From: Actinomycetes bacterium
GTDB lineage: Bacteria; Actinomycetota; Acidimicrobiia; Acidimicrobiales; Acidimicrobiaceae
Reading direction: 5' to 3'
NCBI GenBank assembly: GCA_021819725.1
Contig: JAKAQR010000019.1
Coordinates: 1 to 49,975 of the forward strand
Length of the DNA: 49,975 bases
Shown: positions 38,354 through 47,080 of the stretch, in pieces
Position numbering within the stretch: the stretch's first letter is position 1
Layout: every line of letters starts with the position of its first letter
The notes under the pieces: generated by a model
Databases searched by the model: none
The model's input: only the letters and a program-made list of their open reading frames with translations
Told to the model about the DNA's origin: nothing
Made by a program: the position numbers and the translations under genes

Positions 38354-39691
38354 ATGCTCCGCTTTGGAACCGATGGGATTCGCGGTCGCGCGAATCGGGA
38401 GCTCACTATGGAGGTCGGTTATTGGCTGGGGGTTGCAATCGCTCACGCGATACAGCCCCCAGCCTTTGTCATCGGGCGAGATACTCGCGAGTCAGGGTAC
38501 TGGCTGGCCCAGGCGGTAAGCCTCGGGATCGCATCGGCGGGGGTTGATCTTATCGATGGTGGGGTGTTGCCGACGGGGACGCTCTCCTGGGTGGCCCGCA
38601 CGCTCAGCCGCCCGACGGTGGTGATATCGGCCTCCCATAACCCTTACTTCGATAATGGAATCAAGGTCTTCAACGAACAGGGGGCTAAGGTCTCAGCCGA
38701 GGTCGAACGGACGATTGAAGGTCATCTCGCGCGGTTCTTGGGGGGGCAACGGCCTGCATTCGGTGAACTCGGTCGTGTTGAGCATCGCTCCTTCGATGAG
38801 GCGTATGTCGATTGGGTCCTCGATCGTCTCGGTCCAGTCACACATCCGTTGCGCGTGGTCATCGATGGTGCCAATGGAGCAGCCTGGCGATTGGGACCGC
38901 TGTTGATGTCCCGCCTCGGTGCAGAGGTCGTTACCACCATTGGCGACCGTCCGAATGGGCGTAACATCAACGATGGAGTTGGTGCCTTGCACCCTGAAGT
39001 CTTGGCCCGGCTTGTGGTCGACAATGAGGCCGACCTTGGTCTCTGCTTCGATGGCGACGCTGATCGTCTGATTGCGGTCAGCGAGTCAGGGACGGTCGTC
39101 GATGGCGATGAACTGCTGATGCTCTTCGCGCTCTATTTGCAGCAACGCCATGCGCTTGCACACAGCGCTTTGGCGGTCACCGTCATGAGCAACCTTGGCC
39201 TTGAGCGAACCTTGGCCAGACATGCCATCTCTGTTGTCAGGACTGACGTCGGTGATCGACAGATCGCCACGGCAATGGTGCAGGGGGAGCTCTCTCTGGG
39301 TGGTGAGCAGAGTGGGCATATTATCGTACACGACCTTGGTCCTACCGGTGATGGGCTGATCTCCGGAGCGCTATTGTTGCACGCGCTCGCAGACTGGGAC
39401 GGATCGTTGGATCGTTTCCGTGCCCAAGAGGTGGTACGGTTTCCGCAGATACACCGTCAAGTCAAGACCGAGGTGCGCGACCGCATCCTCTCGGAGGCTG
39501 ATTTCTTGGAGTTGGTTGCCGAGGTCGAGGCTGAGTTGGGATCTGATGGAAGAGTGGTCTTGCGCCCAAGCGGTACTGAGCCCGTGTTCAGGATTCTTGT
39601 CGAAGCAGCGGATGTCGGGGTCGCCCAACGCTTGGCCGATCAGCTCGTTGCAAAGGTGGAGGTCGTCACCGGACGGCTCATGTCGATCTAA
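38354..39691 (+). CDS. glmM: Phosphoglucosamine mutase
   Basis: 445 aa. Interconverts glucosamine-6-phosphate and glucosamine-1-phosphate on the way to UDP-GlcNAc for peptidoglycan. Starts MLRFGTDGIRGRAN. Active phosphoserine S94 in SASHNP, magnesium loop CFDGDADR, sugar-binding GGEQSGHII and phosphate-binding RPSGTEPVFRI are all intact. It directly follows rpsI and precedes glmS, so product and substrate enzymes are co-expressed. Confidence 0.97.
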   Translation: MLRFGTDGIRGRANRELTMEVGYWLGVAIAHAIQPPAFVIGRDTRESGYWLAQAVSLGIASAGVDLIDGGVLPTGTLSWVARTLSRPTVVISASHNPYFDNGIKVFNEQGAKVSAEVERTIEGHLARFLGGQRPAFGELGRVEHRSFDEAYVDWVLDRLGPVTHPLRVVIDGANGAAWRLGPLLMSRLGAEVVTTIGDRPNGRNINDGVGALHPEVLARLVVDNEADLGLCFDGDADRLIAVSESGTVVDGDELLMLFALYLQQRHALAHSALAVTVMSNLGLERTLARHAISVVRTDVGDRQIATAMVQGELSLGGEQSGHIIVHDLGPTGDGLISGALLLHALADWDGSLDRFRAQEVVRFPQIHRQVKTEVRDRILSEADFLELVAEVEAELGSDGRVVLRPSGTEPVFRILVEAADVGVAQRLADQLVAKVEVVTGRLMSI

Positions 39692-39704
39692 AGGAGGTCT
39701 TGTC

Positions 39705-41543
39705 ATGTGTGGGATCGTTGGAGCGGTGGGGGCCGAGCTGGATCTTGTCTCGATTTTTGAGGGGCTCCGTCGGCTTGAGTACCGGGGCTACGATTCGGCT
39801 GGAGTGGCGATCATCCATCACGGTGAGCTTGAGGTGGCGAAGGCATCGGTAGCCCGTGAGTCAATGGGCGTCCTAGCGGATTGGTTGACAGCTCAGCCTT
39901 TCACTACGGGTCAGGTGATGGTGGGGCATACTCGTTGGCCGACGCATGGAGCACCGACCCTAGCGAATACGCATCCTCACCTGGACTGCACAGGGGATAT
40001 CGCTGTTGTGCACAATGGCATCATCGAGAATTTTCGCGAACTGCGTCAAGCCCTGCTTGAACGGGGACACGTGTTCCGCTCTGAGACCGATTCTGAGGTG
40101 ATCGCGCACCTTTTGGAGGAGGCTTTGCGCGATGGCGGGCGTCCCGCTGATGCCCTTGGCGCGGTTTTTTCGCAGCTCATTGGGCATATGTCGATCGTCG
40201 TTGCGTTGCGTTCGTATCCGGGACTCCTTCTTGGTGTGCGTCGAACGTCTCCGTTGCTCGCTGCGAGCAATGCACAGCAATCCTTTTTCGCCTCGGATGC
40301 GCCTGCCTTTCTTTCCCTTGCGGATCAGTTCTATGAAGTGCCCGAGGAGGTGGTGGTGGTCCTGGGCGAGGGAGTCGAGGGTGACGGGGGAGTGGCACTG
40401 GCGACGTTAGAGCCACTCGCGATCGAGTGGAGTTCACAGGATGCTGTGCTCGATGGCTTTGCGAGCTACTACGAGATGGAGTTGCATCAGTCGCCCGAGG
40501 CCTTCTACGATACGGTCTCAGCGTTGATGACACTTGACCATGAGGCGGTGGTCGATCAACTCTTGATCGACTCCTATGAACTTCGGCGAGTCCGCAAGGT
40601 GGTCATCATCGGATGCGGTACGAGCTATCATGCTGGACTGGTAGGCCGTTACTTGGTCGAGCATCTTGCGCGGATCCCTGTCGAGGTCGATGTCGCCTCC
40701 GAGTACCGCTACCGTGATCCAATCCTTGATGCGGATACCCTGGTGGTCGGCATCAGTCAGTCAGGAGAGTCGCTCGAGACGATCACCGCTCTGCGCGAAT
40801 GTATGGCCAGTGGTGCGCGCACCATCGCTATCACCAACGTGATCGGTAGCCAGTTGAGTCGAGTCGCTGACGCCGTGCTCTACACACGGGCAGGTCCCGA
40901 GATCTCTGTTGCGTCGACGAAGACCCACCTCGCCCAGATCGGAGCGCTCGGGATGTTGGCCATCTATCTCGGCGAGTTAAAAGGTGTCCTCTACCCGGAG
41001 GAGTCCAAGCGACGCCGGCAAGAGCTCCTAGCGATGACCGAGCTCCTGCGCATGACGGTACAACGGCAAGAGAGCTGGCGTGCCGGCATGGCTGAGTATC
41101 TTCATCGGGAACGGTTCTTCTTCATCGGGCGTAACCTTCTCTATCCGGTGGCCATGGAGGGGGCATTGAAGATGAAGGAGTTGAGCTATATCGCGGCTGA
41201 GGCGTACCCTGCGGGCGAGCTCAAGCACGGCCCGATTGCGATGCTCGACGAGCAGGCAGTGGTCGTGGCGCTTCTTGGCAAGGATCGTCTTCACGAGAAG
41301 ATGCTCTCCAATCTTGAGGAGGTTCGAGCGCGAGGTGCCAAGCTCGTCGTCGTGGCCGTCGATGGCGACACGAGTCCGACCGATCTCGCTGACACCATCC
41401 TCCGGGTGCCCCAATCCGATGCGCTCTGGTCACCGCTATTGATGGTCCTACCCTTGCAGGTGCTAGCTGGTTGGATGGCACAGATACGCGGATACGATCT
41501 CGATAAGCCCCGCAACCTCGCCAAGACCGTCACCGTTGAATGA
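39705..41543 (+). CDS. glmS: Glutamine-fructose-6-phosphate aminotransferase (isomerizing)
   Basis: 612 aa from ATG 39705, preceded by a perfect AAGGAGGT (39691-39698). It makes glucosamine-6-phosphate from fructose-6-phosphate and glutamine, the substrate for GlmM. N-terminal Ntn amidotransferase: MCGIVGAVG with nucleophile C2, RRLEYRGYDSAGVA, GHTRWPTHGAP. Two SIS domains follow: GCGTSYHAGL and SQSGESLET, then VASTKTHLAQ; the C-terminus DKPRNLAKTVTVE is the usual end. No room for a glmS ribozyme is seen in the 13-bp gap. The last 14 bp overlap the convergent glycosyltransferase gene. Confidence 0.98.
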   Translation: MCGIVGAVGAELDLVSIFEGLRRLEYRGYDSAGVAIIHHGELEVAKASVARESMGVLADWLTAQPFTTGQVMVGHTRWPTHGAPTLANTHPHLDCTGDIAVVHNGIIENFRELRQALLERGHVFRSETDSEVIAHLLEEALRDGGRPADALGAVFSQLIGHMSIVVALRSYPGLLLGVRRTSPLLAASNAQQSFFASDAPAFLSLADQFYEVPEEVVVVLGEGVEGDGGVALATLEPLAIEWSSQDAVLDGFASYYEMELHQSPEAFYDTVSALMTLDHEAVVDQLLIDSYELRRVRKVVIIGCGTSYHAGLVGRYLVEHLARIPVEVDVASEYRYRDPILDADTLVVGISQSGESLETITALRECMASGARTIAITNVIGSQLSRVADAVLYTRAGPEISVASTKTHLAQIGALGMLAIYLGELKGVLYPEESKRRRQELLAMTELLRMTVQRQESWRAGMAEYLHRERFFFIGRNLLYPVAMEGALKMKELSYIAAEAYPAGELKHGPIAMLDEQAVVVALLGKDRLHEKMLSNLEEVRARGAKLVVVAVDGDTSPTDLADTILRVPQSDALWSPLLMVLPLQVLAGWMAQIRGYDLDKPRNLAKTVTVE

Positions 41544-42546
41544 CGTCGTCGATCAACTCGGCGAGGATCGCGAGCGAGTGGGCAACGCTAAAGTCACGAC
41601 GGATGCCTTGATGATCGATGGCCGGCGGTGCACTAAGGACTGTTTCAACGGCGGCGGCAAAGGAGTTGGCGTCGGTGGGTTCGGTGATCGTCGCACCGTA
41701 GGGGGCGAGTTCACGTAGCCCGCCGAGGCCACTAATGATCGTGGGAACGCCAAGTGCGAGTGATTCCAGGGGAACGAGACCCAAACCCTCAGGTCGCGTG
41801 GAGGGTGCAAGGATGGCCGACGCGGCGGCCATGCGTGTGGCGAGCTTTGTGCTGGAGTCGATTCGGGGTGCCAGCGTGCATCGGCTCGAGGCCTCGATAC
41901 GTGCCACGAGGGCACGGTGTTCGGGGGTGGGTTCGGTCCAGGGGGAAAAGTTCGCCAGGAAGACCGTCATTGACCTTGGGTGAGCAAGCCGTTCAACGGC
42001 GGCAATGGTCTCTTCGACCCCCTTCTTGACCAGCAGCCGATTGGGAAACAATAACCGCTGATCTGATCCATTCCACGGTGGACCGCAGAGAAAGGCTGGA
42101 TCCACAAAGGGTGGCAAAACCCGGGGAAGCGAGGTGAGTCCGAGATGCTGCTTTGCGTGATGGGCCAAGAAGAGCGATACCGTCGCGACGGTGACCTGGC
42201 CAGGAATTGAGGCTGACCCCAATGCGAGTGGTCGTGGTTCCCCGGTAGTCGGGGTCCATGCTTCAACGGTGTTATGGAGGATGAGCACCGTCGGCTTGTC
42301 GATCTGGTGGGTCCATTCGGGTCGGTTGTTGATCACTACCACATCGCAGGACTCTACGACTTGAGCGAGGGGCAGACGGCTGTGGTAGGTGGCTTGCGAT
42401 CCATCATCAAAGCGTGAGACCAGGACGGAGTCGTAACCGTCGAGTCCGGCAGCCCAACCGGTAACGAGTCGTTCAAGTCCACCTGCACTTGGTGTCAGGG
42501 GTGCGAGTTCCGTGCCGACAAAACCGATACGTCGAGGTGATGCCAT
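41530..42546 (-). CDS. Glycosyltransferase family 4 (GT-B fold)
   Basis: 338 aa. The retaining GT4 signature is the EX7E motif E253-GLGLVPL-E261 followed by SLALGVPTIISGLGGLREL. Donor-site basic residues are in FPNRLLVKKGVEETI (about 167-181). N-terminal acceptor domain shows the GGLERLV loop. Substrates cannot be told from sequence; roles in envelope polysaccharide or glycolipid synthesis fit the nearby mptB and glmS, but that is inference. It is transcribed away from lysR, with 72 bp between them, and collides with glmS at its 3' end. Confidence 0.85.
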   Translation of the reverse strand: MASPRRIGFVGTELAPLTPSAGGLERLVTGWAAGLDGYDSVLVSRFDDGSQATYHSRLPLAQVVESCDVVVINNRPEWTHQIDKPTVLILHNTVEAWTPTTGEPRPLALGSASIPGQVTVATVSLFLAHHAKQHLGLTSLPRVLPPFVDPAFLCGPPWNGSDQRLLFPNRLLVKKGVEETIAAVERLAHPRSMTVFLANFSPWTEPTPEHRALVARIEASSRCTLAPRIDSSTKLATRMAAASAILAPSTRPEGLGLVPLESLALGVPTIISGLGGLRELAPYGATITEPTDANSFAAAVETVLSAPPAIDHQGIRRDFSVAHSLAILAELIDDVIQR

Positions 42547-42597
42547 GAATGCAGCGTAGACTCACCAGGCGGTCAGTGTGAGCCTATTTCGTTTGTT

Positions 42598-42612
42598 ATC
42601 GAGTTTCGCGAT
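42598..42612 (+). promoter_or_regulatory. LTTR-type dyad (T-N11-A) before the lysR gene
   Basis: ATCG-N7-CGAT gives TCG-N7-CGA, the T-N11-A form of LysR-type operators, 6 bp before the ATG at 42619 and between the divergent glycosyltransferase and regulator genes. TACACT (42612-42617) beside it could be a -10. Autoregulation is inferred. Confidence 0.4.
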
Positions 42613-42618
42613 ACACTA

Positions 42619-43560
42619 ATGGCAGTTATGATCACTCCAGAGCAGCGCCGAATCGACCCCAACTACCTCATCACGCTTGCGCTTGTCGCCGAGACACACA
42701 ACCTCTCCGACGCAGCGAAGGAACTTGGCATTTCGCAACCGGGTGTCTCCCAACAACTCAAACACCTCTCGGATGCGGTGGGTCAACGGCTGCACGTCCG
42801 CTCTGGACATGGAGTGGAGCTCTCGATTGCTGGCCAGGATCTTGCCCGTCGTGCTCGCGAGGTCTATCGTGCCTATCGCGGTGTTCTCGACTATGTCGAC
42901 AGCGTGGCAAAGGGCAACGATGGACTGCTGCTGATCGCGGCTTCGAATACGGTATCGGCTTATATTCTCCCACGCTGGCTCGTGCGGTATCGCACAAAAT
43001 TTCCTGGTGTTGATCTGCGTACACGGTCGCTCAACTCATCCGAGGTGACGGAGTTGGTGATTGCTGGCGAGTTTGAGGTGGGGGTCATCGAGTCTCCATC
43101 TGAGGAGCTGCCCGAGAACATGCTCGAGATTATGGTGGGTGGAGATCATCTGGTGTATGTGGTGCGACCAGAGCTCCTCGGTGCGCTTCCGAACCAGATG
43201 CTCGGATGGGGCGAGGTGTCACGCATCCCGTTGATCCTTCGCGAGGCGGGCTCCGGTGTGCGACGTGCCACGGAGGAGGCCCTCGGGGCCAGTGGATTAG
43301 CGCCGCGTTTGGCGATCGAGTTGGCCGGCGGTGAGGCGGTCAAGGAGGCGATTCTTCAGGGCGTTGGCGGTGGGTTCCTCTCCTCGCTCGCGGTGGTGCG
43401 AGAGGTCGCTGCGCACGAGTTGGTTCGGGTAGAGATTCGCGAATTGGCACCGATAGCTCGGCGATTCAGGATCATTTCGCGGGCTCGAGAGACACTTTCG
43501 ACGCCGGCTGCACGGTTTGTGGAGACGGCGGAGATGGTCGGGGCACCTGAGATCGAGTGA
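42619..43560 (+). CDS. LysR-family transcriptional regulator
   Basis: 313 aa. N-terminal winged HTH (about residues 15-75) with LVAETHNLSDAAKELGISQPGVSQQLKHL, split here by family convention into the recognition helix QPGVSQQL. The C-terminal half is a periplasmic-binding-like effector domain (from about residue 95) with ILPRWLVRYRTKFPGVDL-like order. It resembles CysB/CysL-type regulators, but the effector is unknown. ATG 42628 is an alternative start. Its stop overlaps the acpS GTG by four bases, so the regulator is translated with a fatty-acid enzyme. Confidence 0.9.
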   Translation: MAVMITPEQRRIDPNYLITLALVAETHNLSDAAKELGISQPGVSQQLKHLSDAVGQRLHVRSGHGVELSIAGQDLARRAREVYRAYRGVLDYVDSVAKGNDGLLLIAASNTVSAYILPRWLVRYRTKFPGVDLRTRSLNSSEVTELVIAGEFEVGVIESPSEELPENMLEIMVGGDHLVYVVRPELLGALPNQMLGWGEVSRIPLILREAGSGVRRATEEALGASGLAPRLAIELAGGEAVKEAILQGVGGGFLSSLAVVREVAAHELVRVEIRELAPIARRFRIISRARETLSTPAARFVETAEMVGAPEIE

Positions 43561-43925
43561 GAATCCGCACCGGCATCGACGCCGTTGAGGTGCCTCGGTT
43601 TCGAGTCGCCCTCGAGCGTACTCCTCAGATCGTTGAGCGCCTCTTCACGCAGGCGGAGTTCGATTCTGTATCCGGGCGTCCAGAGAGCCTCGCCGCTCGT
43701 TTTGCGGTCAAAGAGGCGACGATGAAACTGCTAGGGGTGGGCCTAGGGTCGGTGCGGTTCCAGGAGATCGAGACCCTGCGGCTGCCCTCTGGAGCGCCTG
43801 TTCTGAAACTGTCGGGAGGCGCAGCCCAACGCGCTGGAGATGGTGGCTTTGTCGAGTTTTCGTTGAGTTTAACGCACACCAAGATGCTTGCGATTGCCCA
43901 TGTGGTTGCGCTAATCGAGGAGTAA
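43557..43925 (+). CDS. acpS: Holo-[acyl-carrier-protein] synthase
   Basis: 122 aa. Transfers 4'-phosphopantetheine from CoA to apo-ACP. Magnesium ligands D8 (in GIDAVEV) and E53 (in ARFAVKEATMKLLG) are conserved, and the C-terminal SLSLTHTKMLAIAHVV strand is typical. Start GTG 43557 sits in a GTGA overlap with lysR. Located between lysR and nnr, as acpS-nnr-alr is common in Actinobacteria. Confidence 0.95.
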   Translation: MRIRTGIDAVEVPRFRVALERTPQIVERLFTQAEFDSVSGRPESLAARFAVKEATMKLLGVGLGSVRFQEIETLRLPSGAPVLKLSGGAAQRAGDGGFVEFSLSLTHTKMLAIAHVVALIEE

Positions 43926-43945
43926 TGGTCGACGGCTAGGCTCAT

Positions 43946-45376
43946 GTGACGGAGTTGAGTCGGGAGGTCGTTGTCGTGGATCCAGTAGTCTCAGTAGCAG
44001 AGGTCGCGAAGTTTGATCGCGAATTAGCGGAACAAGGGGCGACGTCTGCGGTGATCGATCGGGTGGGGTATGCACTCGCACAGACGGCGATCTCACTCCT
44101 CGGTGGGACCTATGGCCGTCGCGTGCTGATCGTCGCTGGGCGTGGTAACAACGGGAACGACGGGCGGAGCATGGGGCGCCATCTCAACCGACTCGGGGTG
44201 TCGACCCTGGTGGTCGAGCCCGAGGCGATGCCGCTGCTCTCGATGGGTCCCCAGCCAGATCTCGTGGTTGATGCGATCCTTGGAACGGGTCTGACTCGGC
44301 CCTTTGACCCACCAAAGTTGCCTGACGGGGTCCCAGTACTCTCCGTTGATCTTCCTTCTGGGATCTCCGCTGACACCGGAGAACTCGTCGGCGAGGCGAT
44401 CTATGCAGACTACACCGCGGTTATCGGTGCGCTCAAGTTTGGTCATCTTTTTGGGCCAGGTCGTGAGCGCTCGGGTCGGCTGGTGCGTATCCTCCCAGAG
44501 CTGCGTCCTGTGGATTCGCGTTGCTATCTGGTGACAGCCCGTGATCTTGGCGCTGTCATCCCAGAGGTGCCCGCCCAGAGTCACAAGTGGTCGGCGGGTG
44601 TCATGGTCGTTGGCGGTTCAGCTGGTATGCGTGGTTCAGCAGGCTTTGGTGCGGGAGGCGCAATGGCGGTTGGTGCGGGGATGGTGCACCTGGTGACGCG
44701 GGCTGAGCCGAGTGAGATGATCGATCACCCGAGCGAAGTCGTCGTCGATCGGCTCGAGTCCTACTTTGCGGAGCCGGTCGTCGCCGCCTCCAGACGCTTT
44801 CGTTCCATCGTGCTGGGGCCGGGCCTTGGGGGTTCCCTGCAGATTGGGAACTTCGTTCGCCGTCTTCTGGTCGATACGGACTGCCCGATCGTTCTCGATG
44901 CGGATGGGTTGACCTGTTTTCGTGACACGGCAAACCTTGCTCGAACGCTCACACGCCGGCGAGCTCCGACCATTTTGACACCGCATCATGGTGAGTTTGA
45001 ACGTGTTTTTGGTCCGATCGAGGGCTCCCCAGTCGTAGCCTGTTCGCAGGCGGCCATCGATACCGGTGCGGTCGTCCTTTTGAAGGGATCACCGACGATC
45101 ATCGCTGATCCATCGGGTGCGGTCGCCCTGTCAGCTGTTGGAACGGCCAAACTGGCGAGCGCCGGGACTGGTGATGTGCTCGCTGGAGTCATCGCCGGGC
45201 TCCTTGCACAAGGGATGTCTGCTTATGAGGCCGCCTGGGTTGGGGCCTACCTACACGGCGCGGCTGGTGCGGGTGTGGCCACCGGCAAAGTGACGGCGAC
45301 GTCGCTTGTTGAGGCCATCGCACGCTATTACGGGAGTCTCAATTGCGTGTCGCCCGCGCAGGAATTGCTTCGGTGA
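43946..45376 (+). CDS. nnr: Bifunctional NAD(P)H-hydrate epimerase / ADP-dependent NAD(P)H-hydrate dehydratase
   Basis: 476-aa metabolite-repair enzyme. The N-terminal epimerase (about 1-210) shows VAGRGNNGNDGRSMGRHL and VDLPSGISADTG. The C-terminal ribokinase-like dehydratase (about 215-476) shows GGSAGMRGSAGFGAGGA, VLDADGLTCF, LTPHHGEFERVFG and the ADP-site SAGTGDVLAGVI. Together they restore damaged NAD(P)H hydrates. Start GTG 43946 with weak ribosome site. Overlaps alr by four bases at GTG 45373. Confidence 0.95.
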   Translation: MTELSREVVVVDPVVSVAEVAKFDRELAEQGATSAVIDRVGYALAQTAISLLGGTYGRRVLIVAGRGNNGNDGRSMGRHLNRLGVSTLVVEPEAMPLLSMGPQPDLVVDAILGTGLTRPFDPPKLPDGVPVLSVDLPSGISADTGELVGEAIYADYTAVIGALKFGHLFGPGRERSGRLVRILPELRPVDSRCYLVTARDLGAVIPEVPAQSHKWSAGVMVVGGSAGMRGSAGFGAGGAMAVGAGMVHLVTRAEPSEMIDHPSEVVVDRLESYFAEPVVAASRRFRSIVLGPGLGGSLQIGNFVRRLLVDTDCPIVLDADGLTCFRDTANLARTLTRRRAPTILTPHHGEFERVFGPIEGSPVVACSQAAIDTGAVVLLKGSPTIIADPSGAVALSAVGTAKLASAGTGDVLAGVIAGLLAQGMSAYEAAWVGAYLHGAAGAGVATGKVTATSLVEAIARYYGSLNCVSPAQELLR

Positions 45377-46515
45377 TCACCTCCTCGCGTCGACCGACCT
45401 ATGCCGAAGTCGATCTGGTGGCGGTACGTGAGAACGTCGCGCGTCTCCATTCCCTCGCACGGAGTGCCAACGCACGGGTCCGGCTTGGCGCGGTGGTGAA
45501 GGCTGATGCCTATGGTCATGGTGCCGAGAGGGTCTCCGCTGCCGCGGCTCTGGGTGGCGCTGACGTCTTTTTTGTGGCCACTCTCGACGAGGCGATCGCG
45601 CTGCGTACACACCTCGGGCAGTTGCCGATTGTGCTCCTTGGAGAGCCGGACCCCTCTCTGCTTGGTGAGACCATCAGACATCGGATCACCCCTACGATCC
45701 ATACGACCAAGACCCTCACTTCGATGATCGAAGAGGTAGAGGCGCTCTCTCGGCGTGATCGCGCCCAGTATGAACCGACTCTGCAACTCGAAGTGGAGAC
45801 TGGTCTGCATCGATTGGGCAGCGAGGCGGGCGAGGTCCTCATCATGGCCCAGGCGGCCCAGGAGGCCGGTATCGGGGTGACGGGGATCTACTCGCACTTG
45901 GCCAGGGCAGATGAAGGAGAGCCCGGCGAAGAGAGCGTGCTCGCGCAGGTTGTGCGTCTTCAAGAGGTCTATCAGGGTGTGGTCGGCGTGCTTGAGGTAC
46001 CGCCACTGCTACATCTTGCCAATACCGCAGGCCTCATCAACTACCCACAGACCGGTTTTGATCTGATCCGTCTCGGGATCGGCATGTACGGTTATGGTGT
46101 CAGCGAAGTCGCCGTCCGACCAGTGCTGCGGCTCGTGAGCCGGGTAACGAGGCTCCATCAACTCGACGAGGCCAGTGGAGTCTCGTACGGGCATCGGCGC
46201 TGGTACCCCGCGGGGACGTCGATCGCGACGATTCCCATCGGCTACGCTGATGGGTTTCGCCGTGGACTCTTCGAGGCTGGTGGTCAGGTGTTGATCCGAG
46301 GAACGCGTCATCCCCTGGCCGGCGTGGTGGCGATGGATCATCTGATGGTGGCTGTGACGGATTCTTCAGTTGTGGTCGGTGATGAGGTCGTGCTGATCGG
46401 TGCACAGGGTTCGGAGTTTATCGGAGCTGATGAACTCGCCACTCGCCTCTCCACCATCAGTTATGAGATCCTGACTGGTATCAGCGATCGTGTCCCGAGG
46501 AGGTATCGTGGCTGA
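45373..46515 (+). CDS. alr: Alanine racemase
   Basis: 380 aa from GTG 45373 (AGGA 10 bp upstream, GTGA overlap with nnr); TTG 45343 would add ten residues. PLP enzyme making D-alanine for peptidoglycan. PLP lysine K43 in GAVVKADAYGHGA; the other catalytic base, a Tyr, is in SGVSYGHRRWYP; IPIGYADGF follows. Its stop lies inside the start of the uracil-DNA glycosylase gene. Confidence 0.96.
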   Translation: MITSSRRPTYAEVDLVAVRENVARLHSLARSANARVRLGAVVKADAYGHGAERVSAAAALGGADVFFVATLDEAIALRTHLGQLPIVLLGEPDPSLLGETIRHRITPTIHTTKTLTSMIEEVEALSRRDRAQYEPTLQLEVETGLHRLGSEAGEVLIMAQAAQEAGIGVTGIYSHLARADEGEPGEESVLAQVVRLQEVYQGVVGVLEVPPLLHLANTAGLINYPQTGFDLIRLGIGMYGYGVSEVAVRPVLRLVSRVTRLHQLDEASGVSYGHRRWYPAGTSIATIPIGYADGFRRGLFEAGGQVLIRGTRHPLAGVVAMDHLMVAVTDSSVVVGDEVVLIGAQGSEFIGADELATRLSTISYEILTGISDRVPRRYRG

Positions 46516-47080
46516 CTCCATTGCACTCCTGCGCGCACAGGCGCTCGTCTGTCAGTCGTGTGGGTTGGCCGAGACCCGTACGCAGGTCGTGGTCGGTGAG
46601 GGTGAGGTACCTAGTGACCTGATGATCATCGGAGAGGGTCCTGGGGCGCGGGAGGATGAACTGGGTCGCCCCTTTGTAGGAAGGTCAGGGAAGCTTCTGG
46701 ATCGGTTGATTCAGGAGGAACTTGGGCGCACCCGAGACCAGCTCTATATCACCAATGTCGTGAAGTGTCGCCCTCCAAACAACCGCGATCCCCTGCCCGA
46801 CGAGATGCATGCCTGTGCCCCATGGCTTGAACGTCAGATCGTGTTAGTGCAGCCGCGGGTCATACTCCTGCTTGGCAAGACCGCCGCCTCTCGTGTCCTT
46901 GGTGTGACGGGGTCGTTGGCTGCGGTGCGGGGTCGCGGGCATGATCGCAACGGCGTCATCGTCATCCCGACCTATCACCCCGCCTACGTCTTGCGAGGTG
47001 GGGCTACGCGCCTGACGGAGATGCGAGTGGATTTTGCACGGGCTCGCGTAACACTTGCTGGAGGGTTGCGTGCGACGTGA
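46508..47080 (+). CDS. Uracil-DNA glycosylase, iron-sulfur type (family 4/5)
   Basis: 190 aa from GTG 46508 with GAGGAGG at 46497-46503. Removes uracil from DNA formed by cytosine deamination. C15, C18, C87 and C103 give the four ligands of the 4Fe-4S cluster. Motif GEGPGAREDELGRPFVGRSG is the family 4 active-site loop; the second motif is PTYHPAYVLR. It sits between alr and tsaE, overlapping alr by eight bases and tsaE by eleven. Confidence 0.93.
   Translation: MADSIALLRAQALVCQSCGLAETRTQVVVGEGEVPSDLMIIGEGPGAREDELGRPFVGRSGKLLDRLIQEELGRTRDQLYITNVVKCRPPNNRDPLPDEMHACAPWLERQIVLVQPRVILLLGKTAASRVLGVTGSLAAVRGRGHDRNGVIVIPTYHPAYVLRGGATRLTEMRVDFARARVTLAGGLRAT

Noticed and set aside
39420..39704. Upstream extension of glmS inside glmM
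   Set aside because: The amidotransferase needs Cys at position 2; MCGIVG at 39705 with AAGGAGGT is the true start.
39692..39704. glmS ribozyme
   Set aside because: Only 13 bp lie between glmM and glmS, not enough for the ribozyme fold.
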